Shown: in pieces, positions 43,520-52,810 of the stretch
How the letters are laid out: each line of letters opens with the position of its first letter
Position numbering within the stretch: the stretch's first letter is position 1
Assembly (NCBI GenBank): GCA_049115955.1
Contig: JAGDZJ010000004.1
Location: 248,001-312,000 of the forward strand
Direction of reading: 5' to 3'
Source of the DNA: Salinispirillum sp049115955
GTDB lineage: Bacteria > Pseudomonadota > Gammaproteobacteria > Pseudomonadales > Natronospirillaceae
Length of the DNA: 64,000 nucleotides
Position numbers and translations under genes: made by a program
The notes under the pieces: generated by a model
Told to the model about the DNA's origin: nothing
What the model saw: the letters and a program-made list of their open reading frames with translations, nothing else
Databases searched by the model: none

Positions 43520-44356
43520 CTAGGTGTCTGTATTTGCCAGCTCGCGTGCCAGCTCTTCACTGCGGCCAAAACAGGCCTGTACTGCGTGATCTACCAGTGT
43601 ATCCAAGCCTTCACGATCAAAGGTCATGATGGCCTGTTCCGTGGTGCCTTTGGGTGAACAGACTTTCTGCCGTAGCAGCGCGGGGCTGTCTTCGGTTTCC
43701 GTCATCATACGCGCCGCGCCTAATGCCGTACAGGTAGCCAACTGATGCGCTTGTTGCTCGCTTAAGCCGCGTGCTTGTCCGGCTTTCATTAGGGCTTCGA
43801 CAAAACGATAAAAATACGCCGGGCCACTGCCCGAAATCGCCGTTACCGTATGCATGTCTTCCTCACGGTCTACCCAAACGGTGCTGCCTACGGCGTTGAA
43901 AATACGGGTACACAGTGTTTTTTGTGCTTTAGTAGTACGATCATTGGCGTACAGGCCACTCATGCCGGCACCCAACATGGACGGCGTGTTGGGCATGCAG
44001 CGAACTACGGCCAGGTCGCCACCCAGCCAGCGGTCGAGGTCTTCCGCACGAATACCTGCGGCGACGGATACCACTAAGGGATTACGTGCCTGTATCGCTG
44101 CCTTCAGCGTTTGGCAGGTGTCGTACATCATTTGCGGTTTGACCGCGAGTACGACGACATCGGCTTGACTGATCGCCGCCGCGTTGTCAGTGCCAACCGC
44201 TATGCCATACGTCTCGGTGGCGTGTCGGGCGCTGTCTGCCGAGCGCGTGGTACCCAATACGTCATCACGGGCAAACCCGTTTTTTATCATGCCAGCGGCA
44301 ATGGCGCCGGCCATGTTACCCACGCCGATGAAGGCGATGCGGGAAGAATGCTGCAT
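43520..44356 (-). CDS. proC: ProC, pyrroline-5-carboxylate reductase
   Basis: ProC makes L-proline from pyrroline-5-carboxylate with NAD(P)H. The 278-residue protein has the Rossmann motif FIGVGNMAGAI (about residues 9-19), the VVLAVKPQ strand, the RCMPNTP block and the C-terminal dimerisation signature SGSGPAYFYRFVEAL (about 171-185). It is in the yggS-proC-yggT operon. Confidence 0.96.
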   Translation of the reverse strand: MQHSSRIAFIGVGNMAGAIAAGMIKNGFARDDVLGTTRSADSARHATETYGIAVGTDNAAAISQADVVVLAVKPQMMYDTCQTLKAAIQARNPLVVSVAAGIRAEDLDRWLGGDLAVVRCMPNTPSMLGAGMSGLYANDRTTKAQKTLCTRIFNAVGSTVWVDREEDMHTVTAISGSGPAYFYRFVEALMKAGQARGLSEQQAHQLATCTALGAARMMTETEDSPALLRQKVCSPKGTTEQAIMTFDREGLDTLVDHAVQACFGRSEELARELANTDT

Positions 44357-44367
44357 GTGTTACCTCT

Positions 44368-45072
44368 TTATTCGTGGTTGCTTGGCTTGGCGGTGCGATC
44401 ACCAAAAATACCGCGCCCGATACGGACGCACGTGCTGCCGTGTTTAACGGCCAGCTCAAGATCGTCACTCATGCCCATCGACAAGGTATCTACCGAAGGA
44501 TACAGCGCTTTTAAACGCTCTAACCAAGTCTGCATGCGCTGAAATTGTTGCGCTAAGTCCGCTGGGCTAAGATCCAACGCTGGAATGGTCATCAAACCAC
44601 GCAGTTGCAACCGAGGCAACGCCTGTACGGCTTCTGCTAAGGCAAGAATTTCATTTTCTTCAACGCCCGCCTTGTCGGGGTCGGCGCTGATGTTGACCTG
44701 CAAACACACCTGCAGCGGCGCTTGATCGTCTGGACGTTGATCGTTCAAGCGCTGGGCGACCTTCAAACGATCAATGGTGTGTACCCAATCAAAATGGGTG
44801 GCCACCGGACGTGTTTTGTTCGACTGCAACGGCCCGATAAAATGCCACACGGCGGCGATATCCGGCAACGATTGTATCTTCTCGATACCTTCTTGTACGT
44901 AGTTTTCACCGAATTCACGGGCACCCGCCCGCCAGGCTTCTACCACGGCGGTGGCCGGGAATGTCTTACTGACGGCAAGTACTCGCACATCTTCCGGTTT
45001 GCGGCCGGATTGTTTCGCCACAGTGTCGACCTTTTCACGGACTGAATGCCAGCGCTCTGTTATGTTAGCCAT
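44368..45072 (-). CDS. yggS: YggS, PLP homeostasis protein
   Basis: The 234-residue TIM-barrel protein binds pyridoxal phosphate at K36 (VLAVSKTF) but has no known catalytic activity. In other bacteria it regulates PLP and amino/keto-acid pools. Other markers are FGENYVQE at about residue 53 and the C-terminal SMGMSDD and VRIGRGIFG phosphate-binding motifs. It is divergent from pilT with 77 bases between starts. Confidence 0.95.
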   Translation of the reverse strand: MANITERWHSVREKVDTVAKQSGRKPEDVRVLAVSKTFPATAVVEAWRAGAREFGENYVQEGIEKIQSLPDIAAVWHFIGPLQSNKTRPVATHFDWVHTIDRLKVAQRLNDQRPDDQAPLQVCLQVNISADPDKAGVEENEILALAEAVQALPRLQLRGLMTIPALDLSPADLAQQFQRMQTWLERLKALYPSVDTLSMGMSDDLELAVKHGSTCVRIGRGIFGDRTAKPSNHE

Positions 45073-45149
45073 TATTGCCGCCTGAATGCAGAAGCCCGTA
45101 TTCTAGCCTTCTAATGTCGTCGGCAAAACCACTCATCCAGAGGATTAGC

Positions 45150-46184
45150 ATGGATATTACAGAACTCTTGGCGTTCAGCGCGAAGCAGAACGCATCTGAC
45201 TTGCATTTGTCCGCCAATTTGCCGCCCATGATTCGCGTCGACGGCGATGTGCGCCGTATTAATCTGCCTGCTATGTCGCATAAAGAAGTGCATGGCTTGA
45301 TTTACGACATCATGAACGACAAACAACGCAAAGATTACGAGGAGTTTCTGGAGACCGACTTTTCTTTTGAAGTGCCCGGCGTGGCGCGTTTTCGTGTTAA
45401 CGCGTTCAACCATAACCGGGGTGCCGGCGCCGTGTTTCGTACCATCCCTTCCAAGGTGCTGAGCATGGAAGACCTCGGCATGGGTGAAGTGTTCAAAGAC
45501 ATCGCCAGCGCACCGCGCGGCTTGGTGTTGGTAACGGGGCCAACGGGTTCGGGTAAATCGACCACCTTGGCAGCGATGATCAACCACATCAACGAAAATC
45601 GATACGAGCACGTGCTGACGGTGGAAGACCCAATCGAATTCGTACACGAGAGCAAGCGGTGCTTGGTGAACCAGCGCGAAGTCGGGCGCGATACTTTAGG
45701 CTTTAACGAAGCACTGCGTTCCGCGCTGCGGGAAGATCCTGATATCATTCTTGTTGGTGAGATGCGCGATATCGAAACCATTCGCCTCGCGTTGACGGCG
45801 GCGGAAACCGGGCACGTCGTGTTCGGTACACTACACACGACCTCGGCGGCCAAAACCATTGACCGTATCATCGACGTTTTTCCGGCCGAGGAAAAATCCA
45901 TGGTACGTTCGATGCTGTCGGAATCGCTGCAAGCCGTTATTTCGCAAACCCTACTCAAACGCAAAGGCGGTGGGCGCGTCGCGGCGCACGAGATCATGCG
46001 CGGTACCTCAGCGATTCGTAACCTGATCCGTGAAGATAAGGTAGCGCAGATGTACAGCGCTATCCAAACCGGTGCGGCGCAAGGCATGATCACCATGGAT
46101 CAGTCATTACACAACTTGGTGCAGAAAGGCGTCATTACAACGGAAGAAGCGCGGCATAAAGCCAAGTCACCGGAAAATTTCTAA
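45150..46184 (+). CDS. pilT: PilT, type IV pilus retraction ATPase
   Basis: PilT hexamers disassemble the pilus and drive twitching motility. The 344-residue product starts at ATG 45150 (MDITELLAFSAK), matching P. aeruginosa PilT length; the frame continues upstream but without support. Walker A GPTGSGKST is at about residues 130-138, followed by the Asp box, Walker B VGEMRD and His box motifs, and the AIRNLIRE signature near residue 290. It is followed by pilU after 12 bases. Confidence 0.97.
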   Translation: MDITELLAFSAKQNASDLHLSANLPPMIRVDGDVRRINLPAMSHKEVHGLIYDIMNDKQRKDYEEFLETDFSFEVPGVARFRVNAFNHNRGAGAVFRTIPSKVLSMEDLGMGEVFKDIASAPRGLVLVTGPTGSGKSTTLAAMINHINENRYEHVLTVEDPIEFVHESKRCLVNQREVGRDTLGFNEALRSALREDPDIILVGEMRDIETIRLALTAAETGHVVFGTLHTTSAAKTIDRIIDVFPAEEKSMVRSMLSESLQAVISQTLLKRKGGGRVAAHEIMRGTSAIRNLIREDKVAQMYSAIQTGAAQGMITMDQSLHNLVQKGVITTEEARHKAKSPENF

Positions 46185-46196
46185 CGGAACACGATT

Positions 46197-47324
46197 ATGG
46201 ATTTTGAAGCCTTACTCCGCGTCATGGTCGATAAAGGTGCCTCCGACCTCTTTATCACCGCTGGTGTCGCACCCAGTATCAAGGTCAACGGGCGTATTGT
46301 ACCGGTTACGAAGTCCCCGTTGACGCCGGAGCAGACGCGCGAAATGGTGTTCTCCGTAATGACGGAAAAGCAGCGGCGAGAGTTCACCGAGACACAAGAA
46401 TGCAACTTCGCTATCAGTGCGCGGGGCATTGGTCGGTTCCGCGTCAGTGCCATGCATCAGCGCAACCTAGCGGCCATGGTATTGCGCCGTATCGAAGTCA
46501 ATATTCCAAAAATGGATGAATTGCGTTTGCCAGAATCGTTAAAGCAATTGGCCATGGCCAAACGCGGACTGGTGATCTTTGTCGGGGCGACAGGGGCGGG
46601 TAAGTCGACCTCGTTGGCCGCCATGCTAGGGCATCGTAATCGGCATTCGCGCGGCCACATCATCAGCATCGAAGACCCGATCGAATTTATCCATCAGCAC
46701 GAAGGGTGTATCGTTACCCAGCGTGAAGTGGGCATTGACACCGAGAGCTTTGAAGTCGGCCTTAAGAACGCCCTGCGCCAAGCGCCCGATGTCATCATGA
46801 TCGGTGAAGTACGCTCCACCGAAACCATGAATTACGCCATTGCGTTCGCGGAGACAGGCCATCTGTGCTTGGCGACCATGCACGCCAACAACGCCAACCA
46901 AGCGTTAGACCGCATCATGCACTTCTTTCCGTCTGATAAGCAGCGCCAACTGTGGATGGATTTGTCATTGAACTTGCGCGCTATCGTCGCGCAGCAGTTG
47001 ATCCCTACGCCGGATGGCAAAAGTCGCCGTGCGGTGGTTGAAGTGCTGTTGAATACACCCTTGGTGTCGGACCTGATTCGTAAAGGTGAAGTACATGCAC
47101 TCAAAGATTTGATGGCAAAGAGTAATGATGTCGGGATGCAGACGTTTGATCAGGCATTGTTCGAGTTGTATTCGGCGGGCGAGATCACCTATGAGGACGC
47201 CTTGGCCCATGCGGATTCGGCCAATGACCTGCGTCTGATGATCAAACTGGATCAGGAATCGGATTCCGATCACTTGCAGGGGCGGGCAGCCGGCCTGACC
47301 ATCCAAAGCGATGAACCCTATTGA
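46197..47324 (+). CDS. pilU: PilU, PilT-like retraction ATPase
   Basis: PilU is a paralogue that works with PilT to increase retraction force. The 375-residue protein has Walker A GATGAGKST at about residues 130-138 and the Walker B region IGEVRSTETM. The C-terminal tail is longer than in PilT. It lies in the pilT operon; a small predicted outer-membrane protein follows after 28 bases. Confidence 0.96.
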   Translation: MDFEALLRVMVDKGASDLFITAGVAPSIKVNGRIVPVTKSPLTPEQTREMVFSVMTEKQRREFTETQECNFAISARGIGRFRVSAMHQRNLAAMVLRRIEVNIPKMDELRLPESLKQLAMAKRGLVIFVGATGAGKSTSLAAMLGHRNRHSRGHIISIEDPIEFIHQHEGCIVTQREVGIDTESFEVGLKNALRQAPDVIMIGEVRSTETMNYAIAFAETGHLCLATMHANNANQALDRIMHFFPSDKQRQLWMDLSLNLRAIVAQQLIPTPDGKSRRAVVEVLLNTPLVSDLIRKGEVHALKDLMAKSNDVGMQTFDQALFELYSAGEITYEDALAHADSANDLRLMIKLDQESDSDHLQGRAAGLTIQSDEPY

Positions 47325-47352
47325 AGCAAACGATTAACACGGAGCAACGGCG

Positions 47353-47790
47353 GTGAGAGTGAAGGTAAGTTCGGTCAAGGTAGCAGCCATCATGCTGTGT
47401 TTGCTCGGCGCAACTCAAGTGCAAGCCGCAGGGCTAAGACAAGCAGCGGGCACCGATATGGGCTGGTGGTTCCAAGGCCACCCGAATGTGGGTTATGAGC
47501 GCCGCCTGTCGGATCACTTTTCTTGGGGGAGTGGTGTAGGTATCGACTTTCGTGAAGACAACGAAGGGTTGATGCTGACGCCCTCGGTACGTTATTACCG
47601 CACGGGCGCATTGCGTTCGGGTTACATTTTTCAGGTCGGTTCACGCCTGCACAGTAATGAACCCATTTTGGGCGAATTGGGTGTGGGACATGCGTTCTGG
47701 ATTGACCGCGTGTACATCACGCCCATAGGTAAGATGCGCCACGACATGTCGTGGCAGGTTGAGGTCAATCTGGGTGTGGGTTGGTACTGA
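47353..47790 (+). CDS. Small predicted outer-membrane beta-barrel protein of unknown function
   Basis: The 145-residue precursor has a signal peptide (MRVKVSSVKVAAIMLCLLG..., likely cleavage after VQA). The rest is alternating aromatic/polar sequence with repeated short strands, ending in a C-terminal aromatic residue (GVGWY), as outer-membrane proteins do. The pattern suggests an eight-strand or partial barrel. It starts with GTG 47353, GGAG eight bases upstream. It is downstream of pilU on the same strand and converges on trmB. No family assigned. Confidence 0.65.
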   Translation: MRVKVSSVKVAAIMLCLLGATQVQAAGLRQAAGTDMGWWFQGHPNVGYERRLSDHFSWGSGVGIDFREDNEGLMLTPSVRYYRTGALRSGYIFQVGSRLHSNEPILGELGVGHAFWIDRVYITPIGKMRHDMSWQVEVNLGVGWY

Positions 47791-47805
47791 TCGCTATATT
47801 TCTTG

Positions 47806-48501
47806 TTAAGTTCGCTCGAACAATAAATCCCAGACACCGTGGCCCAGTTTATGGCCGCGCCGTTCAAACTTGGTCTCCGGCCGAAATTCCGGGCGTCCGG
47901 CGGTGAACTGGCCAGCACCTTGGGTGTTGCTGAAATCCGGCGCGGCAGTCATGACTTCCATCATATGTTCGGCGTAATTTTCCCAATCGGTCGCTAAATG
48001 CAACACCGCACCGGGTACCATTTTCTGCGCCAGCAAGGCCACAAACTCGGGCTGCACAATGCGGCGTTTGTTGTGCTTCTTTTTGTGCCAGGGGTCGGGA
48101 AAGAAGATCTGCACACCTGCCAAGCTGGCGTCGGGCACCTGCTTCTTCAGTATCTCGACAGCGTCTTCTTTCATGACTTTCAGATTGGTGGTGCCCGCTT
48201 CGTGGGCGCGATTCATCAAACGACCAACGCCGGGCAAATGGACTTCAATGCCGATGAAGTCTTTGTCGGGTGACACCTGTGCCATGTCGAGCAGCGAGTC
48301 ACCCATACCAAAACCGATTTCCAGCACCACGGGTGCTTGGCGGCCGAACAACTGAGCGAAATCCAGCGGGGTGCCGTCGGCGTCAATGCCGTACAGCGGC
48401 CATTGCTCGTTCAAGGCTTTTTCCTGGCCGGGGGTCATGCGCCCAGTACGCATCACGAAGCTACGAATGGTGCGCTTGAAGAGCGGTTCTTCAGGGTTCA
48501 T
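47806..48501 (-). CDS. trmB: TrmB, tRNA m7G46 methyltransferase
   Basis: TrmB methylates N7 of G46 in tRNA with SAM. The 231-residue protein has the SAM motif LEIGFGMGDSLLDMA (about residues 55-69), FIGIEVHLPGVG, and the catalytic FFPDPWHKKKHNKRR block (about 130-145). It overlaps the DUF423 gene by 11 bases. In pseudomonads thiG/thiS and mtgA lie between trmB and rpoH; they are absent here. Confidence 0.95.
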   Translation of the reverse strand: MNPEEPLFKRTIRSFVMRTGRMTPGQEKALNEQWPLYGIDADGTPLDFAQLFGRQAPVVLEIGFGMGDSLLDMAQVSPDKDFIGIEVHLPGVGRLMNRAHEAGTTNLKVMKEDAVEILKKQVPDASLAGVQIFFPDPWHKKKHNKRRIVQPEFVALLAQKMVPGAVLHLATDWENYAEHMMEVMTAAPDFSNTQGAGQFTAGRPEFRPETKFERRGHKLGHGVWDLLFERT

Positions 48502-48856
48502 ATTGAATACTTTTAATCAGAAGGGTTAACCAGCCGCCGATCATGGTGAAACCACCCAGCGGAGTAATAAAGGTCAGCCAACGCAGGTCGGTCAGTAACC
48601 ACAGGTACAGGCTGCCGCCGAACAAGACGCCGCCGGTCAGCAAAACAGCGGCGGGCCAGCGCCAAAAATGTGGGTGGGCCAAGGTCAATACCAAGGCGGC
48701 CAGTACATGCCACACCAGATAGCGTGTGGCGGTTTCCCATGTGGCTAATTGTTCGACGCTCAGCACATCGCGCAGCGCATGGCCACCCAAGGCACCCAAG
48801 CCAATGGCCAGCGCACCAATACCGCCACAGGCGATCAGTAGATGTCGTTGATTCAC
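48491..48856 (-). CDS. ygdD: DUF423 (YgdD-like) inner membrane protein
   Basis: The 121-residue protein has four hydrophobic segments and the family pattern GALAIGLGALGGHAL near the start and TPLGGFTMIGGW near the end. GTG 48856 gives the usual family length; the longer frame to 48955 would add 33 atypical residues and overlap the palindrome. AAGAGA precedes the GTG. Function unknown. It is translationally overlapped with trmB. Confidence 0.85.
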   Translation of the reverse strand: MNQRHLLIACGGIGALAIGLGALGGHALRDVLSVEQLATWETATRYLVWHVLAALVLTLAHPHFWRWPAAVLLTGGVLFGGSLYLWLLTDLRWLTFITPLGGFTMIGGWLTLLIKSIQYEP

Positions 48857-48921
48857 GCAGTGTATCTCTTGATAGAAACGAAAAAGCCGCAAGCTCTTGA
48901 TTATAGCGAGTGTTAGGAGTG

Positions 48922-49044
48922 TAAAAACCTCGGAGGCGATAATCTGGCTAGGCAAAAATGGCCAAGAACGCGCAGTTTACTGTGAGTAAACGAGCATTTC
49001 GAGGCCATTTTTAACAACGCCAGATTGAGAAAAAGAGGTTTTTA
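48922..49044. repeat. 123-bp nested palindrome after rpoH
   Basis: Four pairs of arms nest around one centre: TAAAAACCTC (48922-48931) with GAGGTTTTTA (49035-49044); AATCTGGC (48941-48948) with GCCAGATT (49019-49026); AAAAATGGCC (48954-48963) with GGCCATTTTT (49003-49012); and GTTTAC (48975-48980) with GTAAAC (48986-48991), loop TGTGA. It starts seven bases after the rpoH stop codon. The outermost arm followed by AT-rich sequence could serve as the rpoH terminator. It looks like a single extruded cruciform or long RNA hairpin, and resembles a dispersed palindromic repeat more than a simple terminator. Confidence 0.9.
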
Positions 49045-49051
49045 GTCGGTG

Positions 49052-49918
49052 TCAGGCGAAAGAGGCCTCGCTCATGGCCTCTTTAATCTTCTTCATGGCA
49101 TTCTTTTCTAACTGGCGAATGCGCTCAGCTGACACGCCGTACTGGTCCGCCAGTTCGTGCAAAGTGCTCTTCTGATCACCCAACCAACGTTGGTTCAGAA
49201 TGTCCCGACTGCGGTCGTCCAGATTTTCCAAGGCGGCGTACAGGCGGTCATTGGCGTCGTCTTCGGTGTTCGCCATTTCAACTTGGCGTGCCGGGTCGTA
49301 ACGCTGGTCGCTCAGGTAATTAGCCGGAGCGAACGGGGTATCTTCATCGTCGTCATCGGCATCAAAGGTGGCGTCCTGAGCGGTCAGGCGGCCTTCCATG
49401 TCGTAGACGATCTTCTGTGATACACCGAGATCATCAGCAATACGCTGCGCTTCTTCTGGGTTCAACCAGCCGAGGCTTTTCTTCGAGCTGCGCAGATTGA
49501 AGAACAGTTTGCGCTGCGCTTTGGTGGTCGCGATTTTCACGATACGCCAATTGCGCAAGATGTATTCGTGCATCTCGGCCTTGATCCAATGCACCGCAAA
49601 GGATACGAGGCGCACGCCCACTTCCGGGTTGAACCGCTTAACGGCTTTCATCAGGCCCACGTTGCCTTCCTGAATCAGGTCAGCTAAGGGTAGGCCGTAG
49701 CCAGAGTAGCTGCGCGCGATGTGCACCACAAAACGCATGTGCGAAAGCACCAGCTGACGGGCAGCAGACAGGTCGCCGTGGTAATACAGTTCTTCGGCCA
49801 GTGTCCGCTCTTCTTCCGGCGTCAGCACTTGCACACTGTTGACCGCCTGAATATAAGATTCCAGGTTGCCACCAGGGCTCATGGTGTCGATTGCTAAAAC
49901 CGGTAGCTGTTTGGTCAT
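49052..49918 (-). CDS. rpoH: RpoH, heat-shock sigma factor sigma32
   Basis: RpoH directs RNA polymerase to heat-shock promoters. The 288-residue protein has region 2 (HMRFVVHIARSYSGYGLPLADLIQEGNVGLMKAVKRFNP and SFAVHWIKAEMHEYILRNWRIVKIATT) and the RpoH box QRKLFFNLR (about residues 130-138). Region 4 has TLHELADQYGVSAERIRQLEKNAMKKI. I choose ATG 49918 (MTKQLPVLAID); the TTG at 49942 is upstream of the GAGGTG ribosome site. It lies downstream of ftsYEX as in other gammaproteobacteria. A 98-base gap before ftsX holds its promoter. Confidence 0.96.
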   Translation of the reverse strand: MTKQLPVLAIDTMSPGGNLESYIQAVNSVQVLTPEEERTLAEELYYHGDLSAARQLVLSHMRFVVHIARSYSGYGLPLADLIQEGNVGLMKAVKRFNPEVGVRLVSFAVHWIKAEMHEYILRNWRIVKIATTKAQRKLFFNLRSSKKSLGWLNPEEAQRIADDLGVSQKIVYDMEGRLTAQDATFDADDDDEDTPFAPANYLSDQRYDPARQVEMANTEDDANDRLYAALENLDDRSRDILNQRWLGDQKSTLHELADQYGVSAERIRQLEKNAMKKIKEAMSEASFA

Positions 49919-50040
49919 GTCGGTCTTTTCACCTCGAAACAATTGTCGGCTAGGTGTTATGGTTCAACACTATGCCATCCGGCAATATGATAGCATAATT
50001 CGTAAAAACACCCTATATCTGCACTGCTTTTACGTTTGGC

Positions 50041-51033
50041 TTACAAGACTGGATTAGGCTCAATATGCGCCAAGCGTCGTGATACCGTAACCCAGGTACT
50101 GAGTATGCTGAGTAACACCGCTGAAATCAGCAACAACAAGCCTTCACTGATGTGGAGCGAACGCAGTTGCATGGCGCTGCCGTAGCTCTGAGCCAGCGTG
50201 CTGACCGGCTCATTGAGGAGGGCAAGACTGGTCCAGACCAGTGCGCAGGCCATAATACCGCCGAAGAAGCCGTACCACAGCCCCATGTATAAGAATGGCC
50301 GCCGCACGAAGCTGTGCGTTGCGCCGACCAATTTGACCACCATTATCTCATCGCGCCGCGCTTCGGTGGCCATGCGCATGGTGTTGCCGACGACGAGCAG
50401 CACCGTTAAGCCCAGCACCGAGGCAATCGCCAGCATGGCGCGCCGCAGGAAGTCATTGATATTTTCTAGGCGCTGCACCCATTCAATGTCTAACTGCAGA
50501 TCCGCGACCTCGGGCAGTCCGCCAAGCAATTCACCGAGTACTTCGATGTCGGTGCGGGTTTGACTGACCGGCAGCACAACAATGGTGGCGGGCAGGGGGT
50601 TGTTGTCGAGTGATTCAATCACGCCACCCATATCCAGCCAACTGGCAAAGTCGGCCATGGCTTCTTGTTTCGATAGATACCACGCTTCGCGCACTTCCGG
50701 ACGGTCACGAATATCCAGCGCCAACAGGCGGCCTTCACGTTCAGGCACGCGGTCGTACAAAAATAAAGACACTTGAGCGCCGTCTTGCCACTGCCCGGCC
50801 AACTGCTCAAGGTTTTTTTGTGTCACGTACAGTAAAGCGGGCAACGCGAGAGCGACGGCAATCACCAGCCAGGTCAAGGCGTTAGAGAAGGGTTGCTTTA
50901 CAACATCACGCAGGCTTTCCAAAAACAAGTGACGATGGTGGCTGAGCCAAGCGTGGCTATTGAACTCGCGCGGCGTATAACCGCGCCGTTTCATGCGATT
51001 GACGGGCTTCTTCTTAGCGTTCTTAGAGGCCAC
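50041..51033 (-). CDS. ftsX: FtsX, cell-division ABC-type membrane protein
   Basis: FtsX forms a complex with FtsE and controls septal murein hydrolases at the division site. The 330-residue protein has a basic cytosolic N-terminus, a first membrane helix (about residues 50-70), a periplasmic loop with the conserved Phe/Leu-rich extracellular domain, and three C-terminal helices. It overlaps ftsE by 11 bases. Confidence 0.96.
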   Translation of the reverse strand: MASKNAKKKPVNRMKRRGYTPREFNSHAWLSHHRHLFLESLRDVVKQPFSNALTWLVIAVALALPALLYVTQKNLEQLAGQWQDGAQVSLFLYDRVPEREGRLLALDIRDRPEVREAWYLSKQEAMADFASWLDMGGVIESLDNNPLPATIVVLPVSQTRTDIEVLGELLGGLPEVADLQLDIEWVQRLENINDFLRRAMLAIASVLGLTVLLVVGNTMRMATEARRDEIMVVKLVGATHSFVRRPFLYMGLWYGFFGGIMACALVWTSLALLNEPVSTLAQSYGSAMQLRSLHISEGLLLLISAVLLSILSTWVTVSRRLAHIEPNPVL

Positions 51034-51709
51034 TGCGAATGCCCTCCAAGGCTGATGACTTCACCAACTGGCCTTCGCGCAGTGTAATAACGCGGTAGGG
51101 CATACGGGCGATCAACCCGAGGTCGTGGCTGGCTATAACCACGGTGGTGCCGACGCGGTTGAATTCAGCAAACAGGTTCATGACGTCGCGTGACAATACG
51201 GGGTCAAGGTTACCGGTGGGCTCGTCGGCGAGCAAAATAGTCGGTTTATTGACCACGGCGCGCGCGATGCCCACGCGTTGCTGTTCACCGCCGGACAACA
51301 TCATGGGGAAATACTTTTCCCGCTTCAGTAAGCCGACTTTGTCGAGCGCAGCGCGCACGCGGCGTTGAATATCCTGCGTGGTGCAGCCGGCGACCCGCAA
51401 CGGCAGGGCCACATTCTCAAAGACCGTGCGATCCATCAACAGTTGGTGGTTTTGAAACACCATACCGATTTCGCGCCGATAAAAGGGGATCTGCCCTTTG
51501 CGCATGCGGTTCAGCATTTGTCCGTTGACCCGCACTTGGCCGGTGGTAGCGATGTCGATGCGGGTGATCAGGCGCAGCAGCGTACTTTTGCCCGCGCCGC
51601 TGTGTCCGGTGATGAACACCATCTCGCCTTTTTCGATGTGCAGGTTCACGTTGCGCAGTGCTTCGTGCCCGCCGTCGTAGCGTTTGGTGACCTGATCAAG
51701 CAGGATCAT
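51023..51709 (-). CDS. ftsE: FtsE, cell-division ATP-binding protein
   Basis: FtsE is the ABC ATPase partner of FtsX. The 228-residue protein has Walker A GHSGAGKST at residues 35-43, the signature LSGGEQQRVGIARAV (about 138-152) and Walker B ILLADEPTGNLD. Its start overlaps the ftsY stop by four bases. Confidence 0.97.
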   Translation of the reverse strand: MILLDQVTKRYDGGHEALRNVNLHIEKGEMVFITGHSGAGKSTLLRLITRIDIATTGQVRVNGQMLNRMRKGQIPFYRREIGMVFQNHQLLMDRTVFENVALPLRVAGCTTQDIQRRVRAALDKVGLLKREKYFPMMLSGGEQQRVGIARAVVNKPTILLADEPTGNLDPVLSRDVMNLFAEFNRVGTTVVIASHDLGLIARMPYRVITLREGQLVKSSALEGIRSGL

Positions 51710-52707
51710 GCGTTGGGTGGCTCCCGGTTGAATAGCGCGGTGCTGAATTCTTCAGCGTTAAAAGGGCGTAAATCCGCTGCTTGCTCGCCGACACCGATGT
51801 AGCGCACGGGCAAGCCAAACTGCTTGGCCAGAGCAAAGATCACGCCGCCCTTGGCGGTGCCGTCGAGCTTGGTCAGGGTCAGGCCGGTTACACCGACCGC
51901 TTCAAGGAATGTTTTGGTCTGCATTACCGCATTCTGGCCGGTACCTGCGTCGAGCACCAGCATGACTTCGTGCGGGGCATCAGGATCCAGCTTGCGCATG
52001 ACTCGAACGACCTTTTCCAGTTCGTTCATCAGGTTGTCTTTGTTGTGCAAACGTCCTGCCGTGTCAGCAATCAATACATCGACTTCACGTTTATGCGCGG
52101 CTTGCAGGGCATCAAACAGCACCGAAGCACTGTCAGCCCCGGTATGCTGCGCGATCACCGGCACGTCGTTGCGCTCGCCCCAGCTTTGCAACTGCTCAAC
52201 GGCTGCGGCCCGAAAGGTGTCTCCGGCGGCCAGTAGAACGGATTTTCCTTCGGCTTTAAATTGGTGGGCGAGTTTGCCAATGGTGGTGGTTTTACCCACA
52301 CCGTTGATGCCAACCATTAAGATCACAAAGGGCTTATGGGTTGAGGTGTCCAGCGGTTTGCTGACCGGTTCCAGCAAGGCAGCTAATTGCTGTTGCAGGG
52401 CATTTTGTAGGGCTTCTACGTCTTTAAGGTCTTTGCGTTGCACGCGCGCGGTCAGTTCGGCAATGATGTCCGACGTGGCGGCGATGCCGACATCAGCGCT
52501 CAGTAGCTGGGTTTCAATGTCCTCCAGTAGGGCGTCGTCGATTTCTTTGCGCCCCAAAAACAGCTGCGTCAGGCCGTCGCTCAGATGCGCACGTGTTTTA
52601 CCCAAGCCAGTGAGCACCTTGCCAAACAGACCGGTGGATTGGTCGTCAACAGGCGCGCTTTCAGCGGCAACAGGGGTCGATTTGTTCTTTTTACCAAAAC
52701 CAAACAT
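51706..52707 (-). CDS. ftsY: FtsY, signal recognition particle receptor
   Basis: FtsY is the membrane-associated SRP receptor GTPase. The 333-residue protein is much shorter than E. coli FtsY (about 500) because the acidic N-terminal A domain is nearly absent. The NG domain is complete: GINGVGKTT (133-141), DTAGRLHNK, and TKLDGTAKGG near the end. It starts the ftsY-ftsE-ftsX operon and is divergent from the next gene with 103 bases between. Confidence 0.95.
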   Translation of the reverse strand: MFGFGKKNKSTPVAAESAPVDDQSTGLFGKVLTGLGKTRAHLSDGLTQLFLGRKEIDDALLEDIETQLLSADVGIAATSDIIAELTARVQRKDLKDVEALQNALQQQLAALLEPVSKPLDTSTHKPFVILMVGINGVGKTTTIGKLAHQFKAEGKSVLLAAGDTFRAAAVEQLQSWGERNDVPVIAQHTGADSASVLFDALQAAHKREVDVLIADTAGRLHNKDNLMNELEKVVRVMRKLDPDAPHEVMLVLDAGTGQNAVMQTKTFLEAVGVTGLTLTKLDGTAKGGVIFALAKQFGLPVRYIGVGEQAADLRPFNAEEFSTALFNREPPNA

Positions 52708-52810
52708 GAAAGACGTCCGATGGGAGACTAATAACTAATAATAGAGAAATACTGGCGATGAATCCTAACAGAATGCAGAATGTAGCAAAACTGAGACGTG
52801 TGTATTAGTT

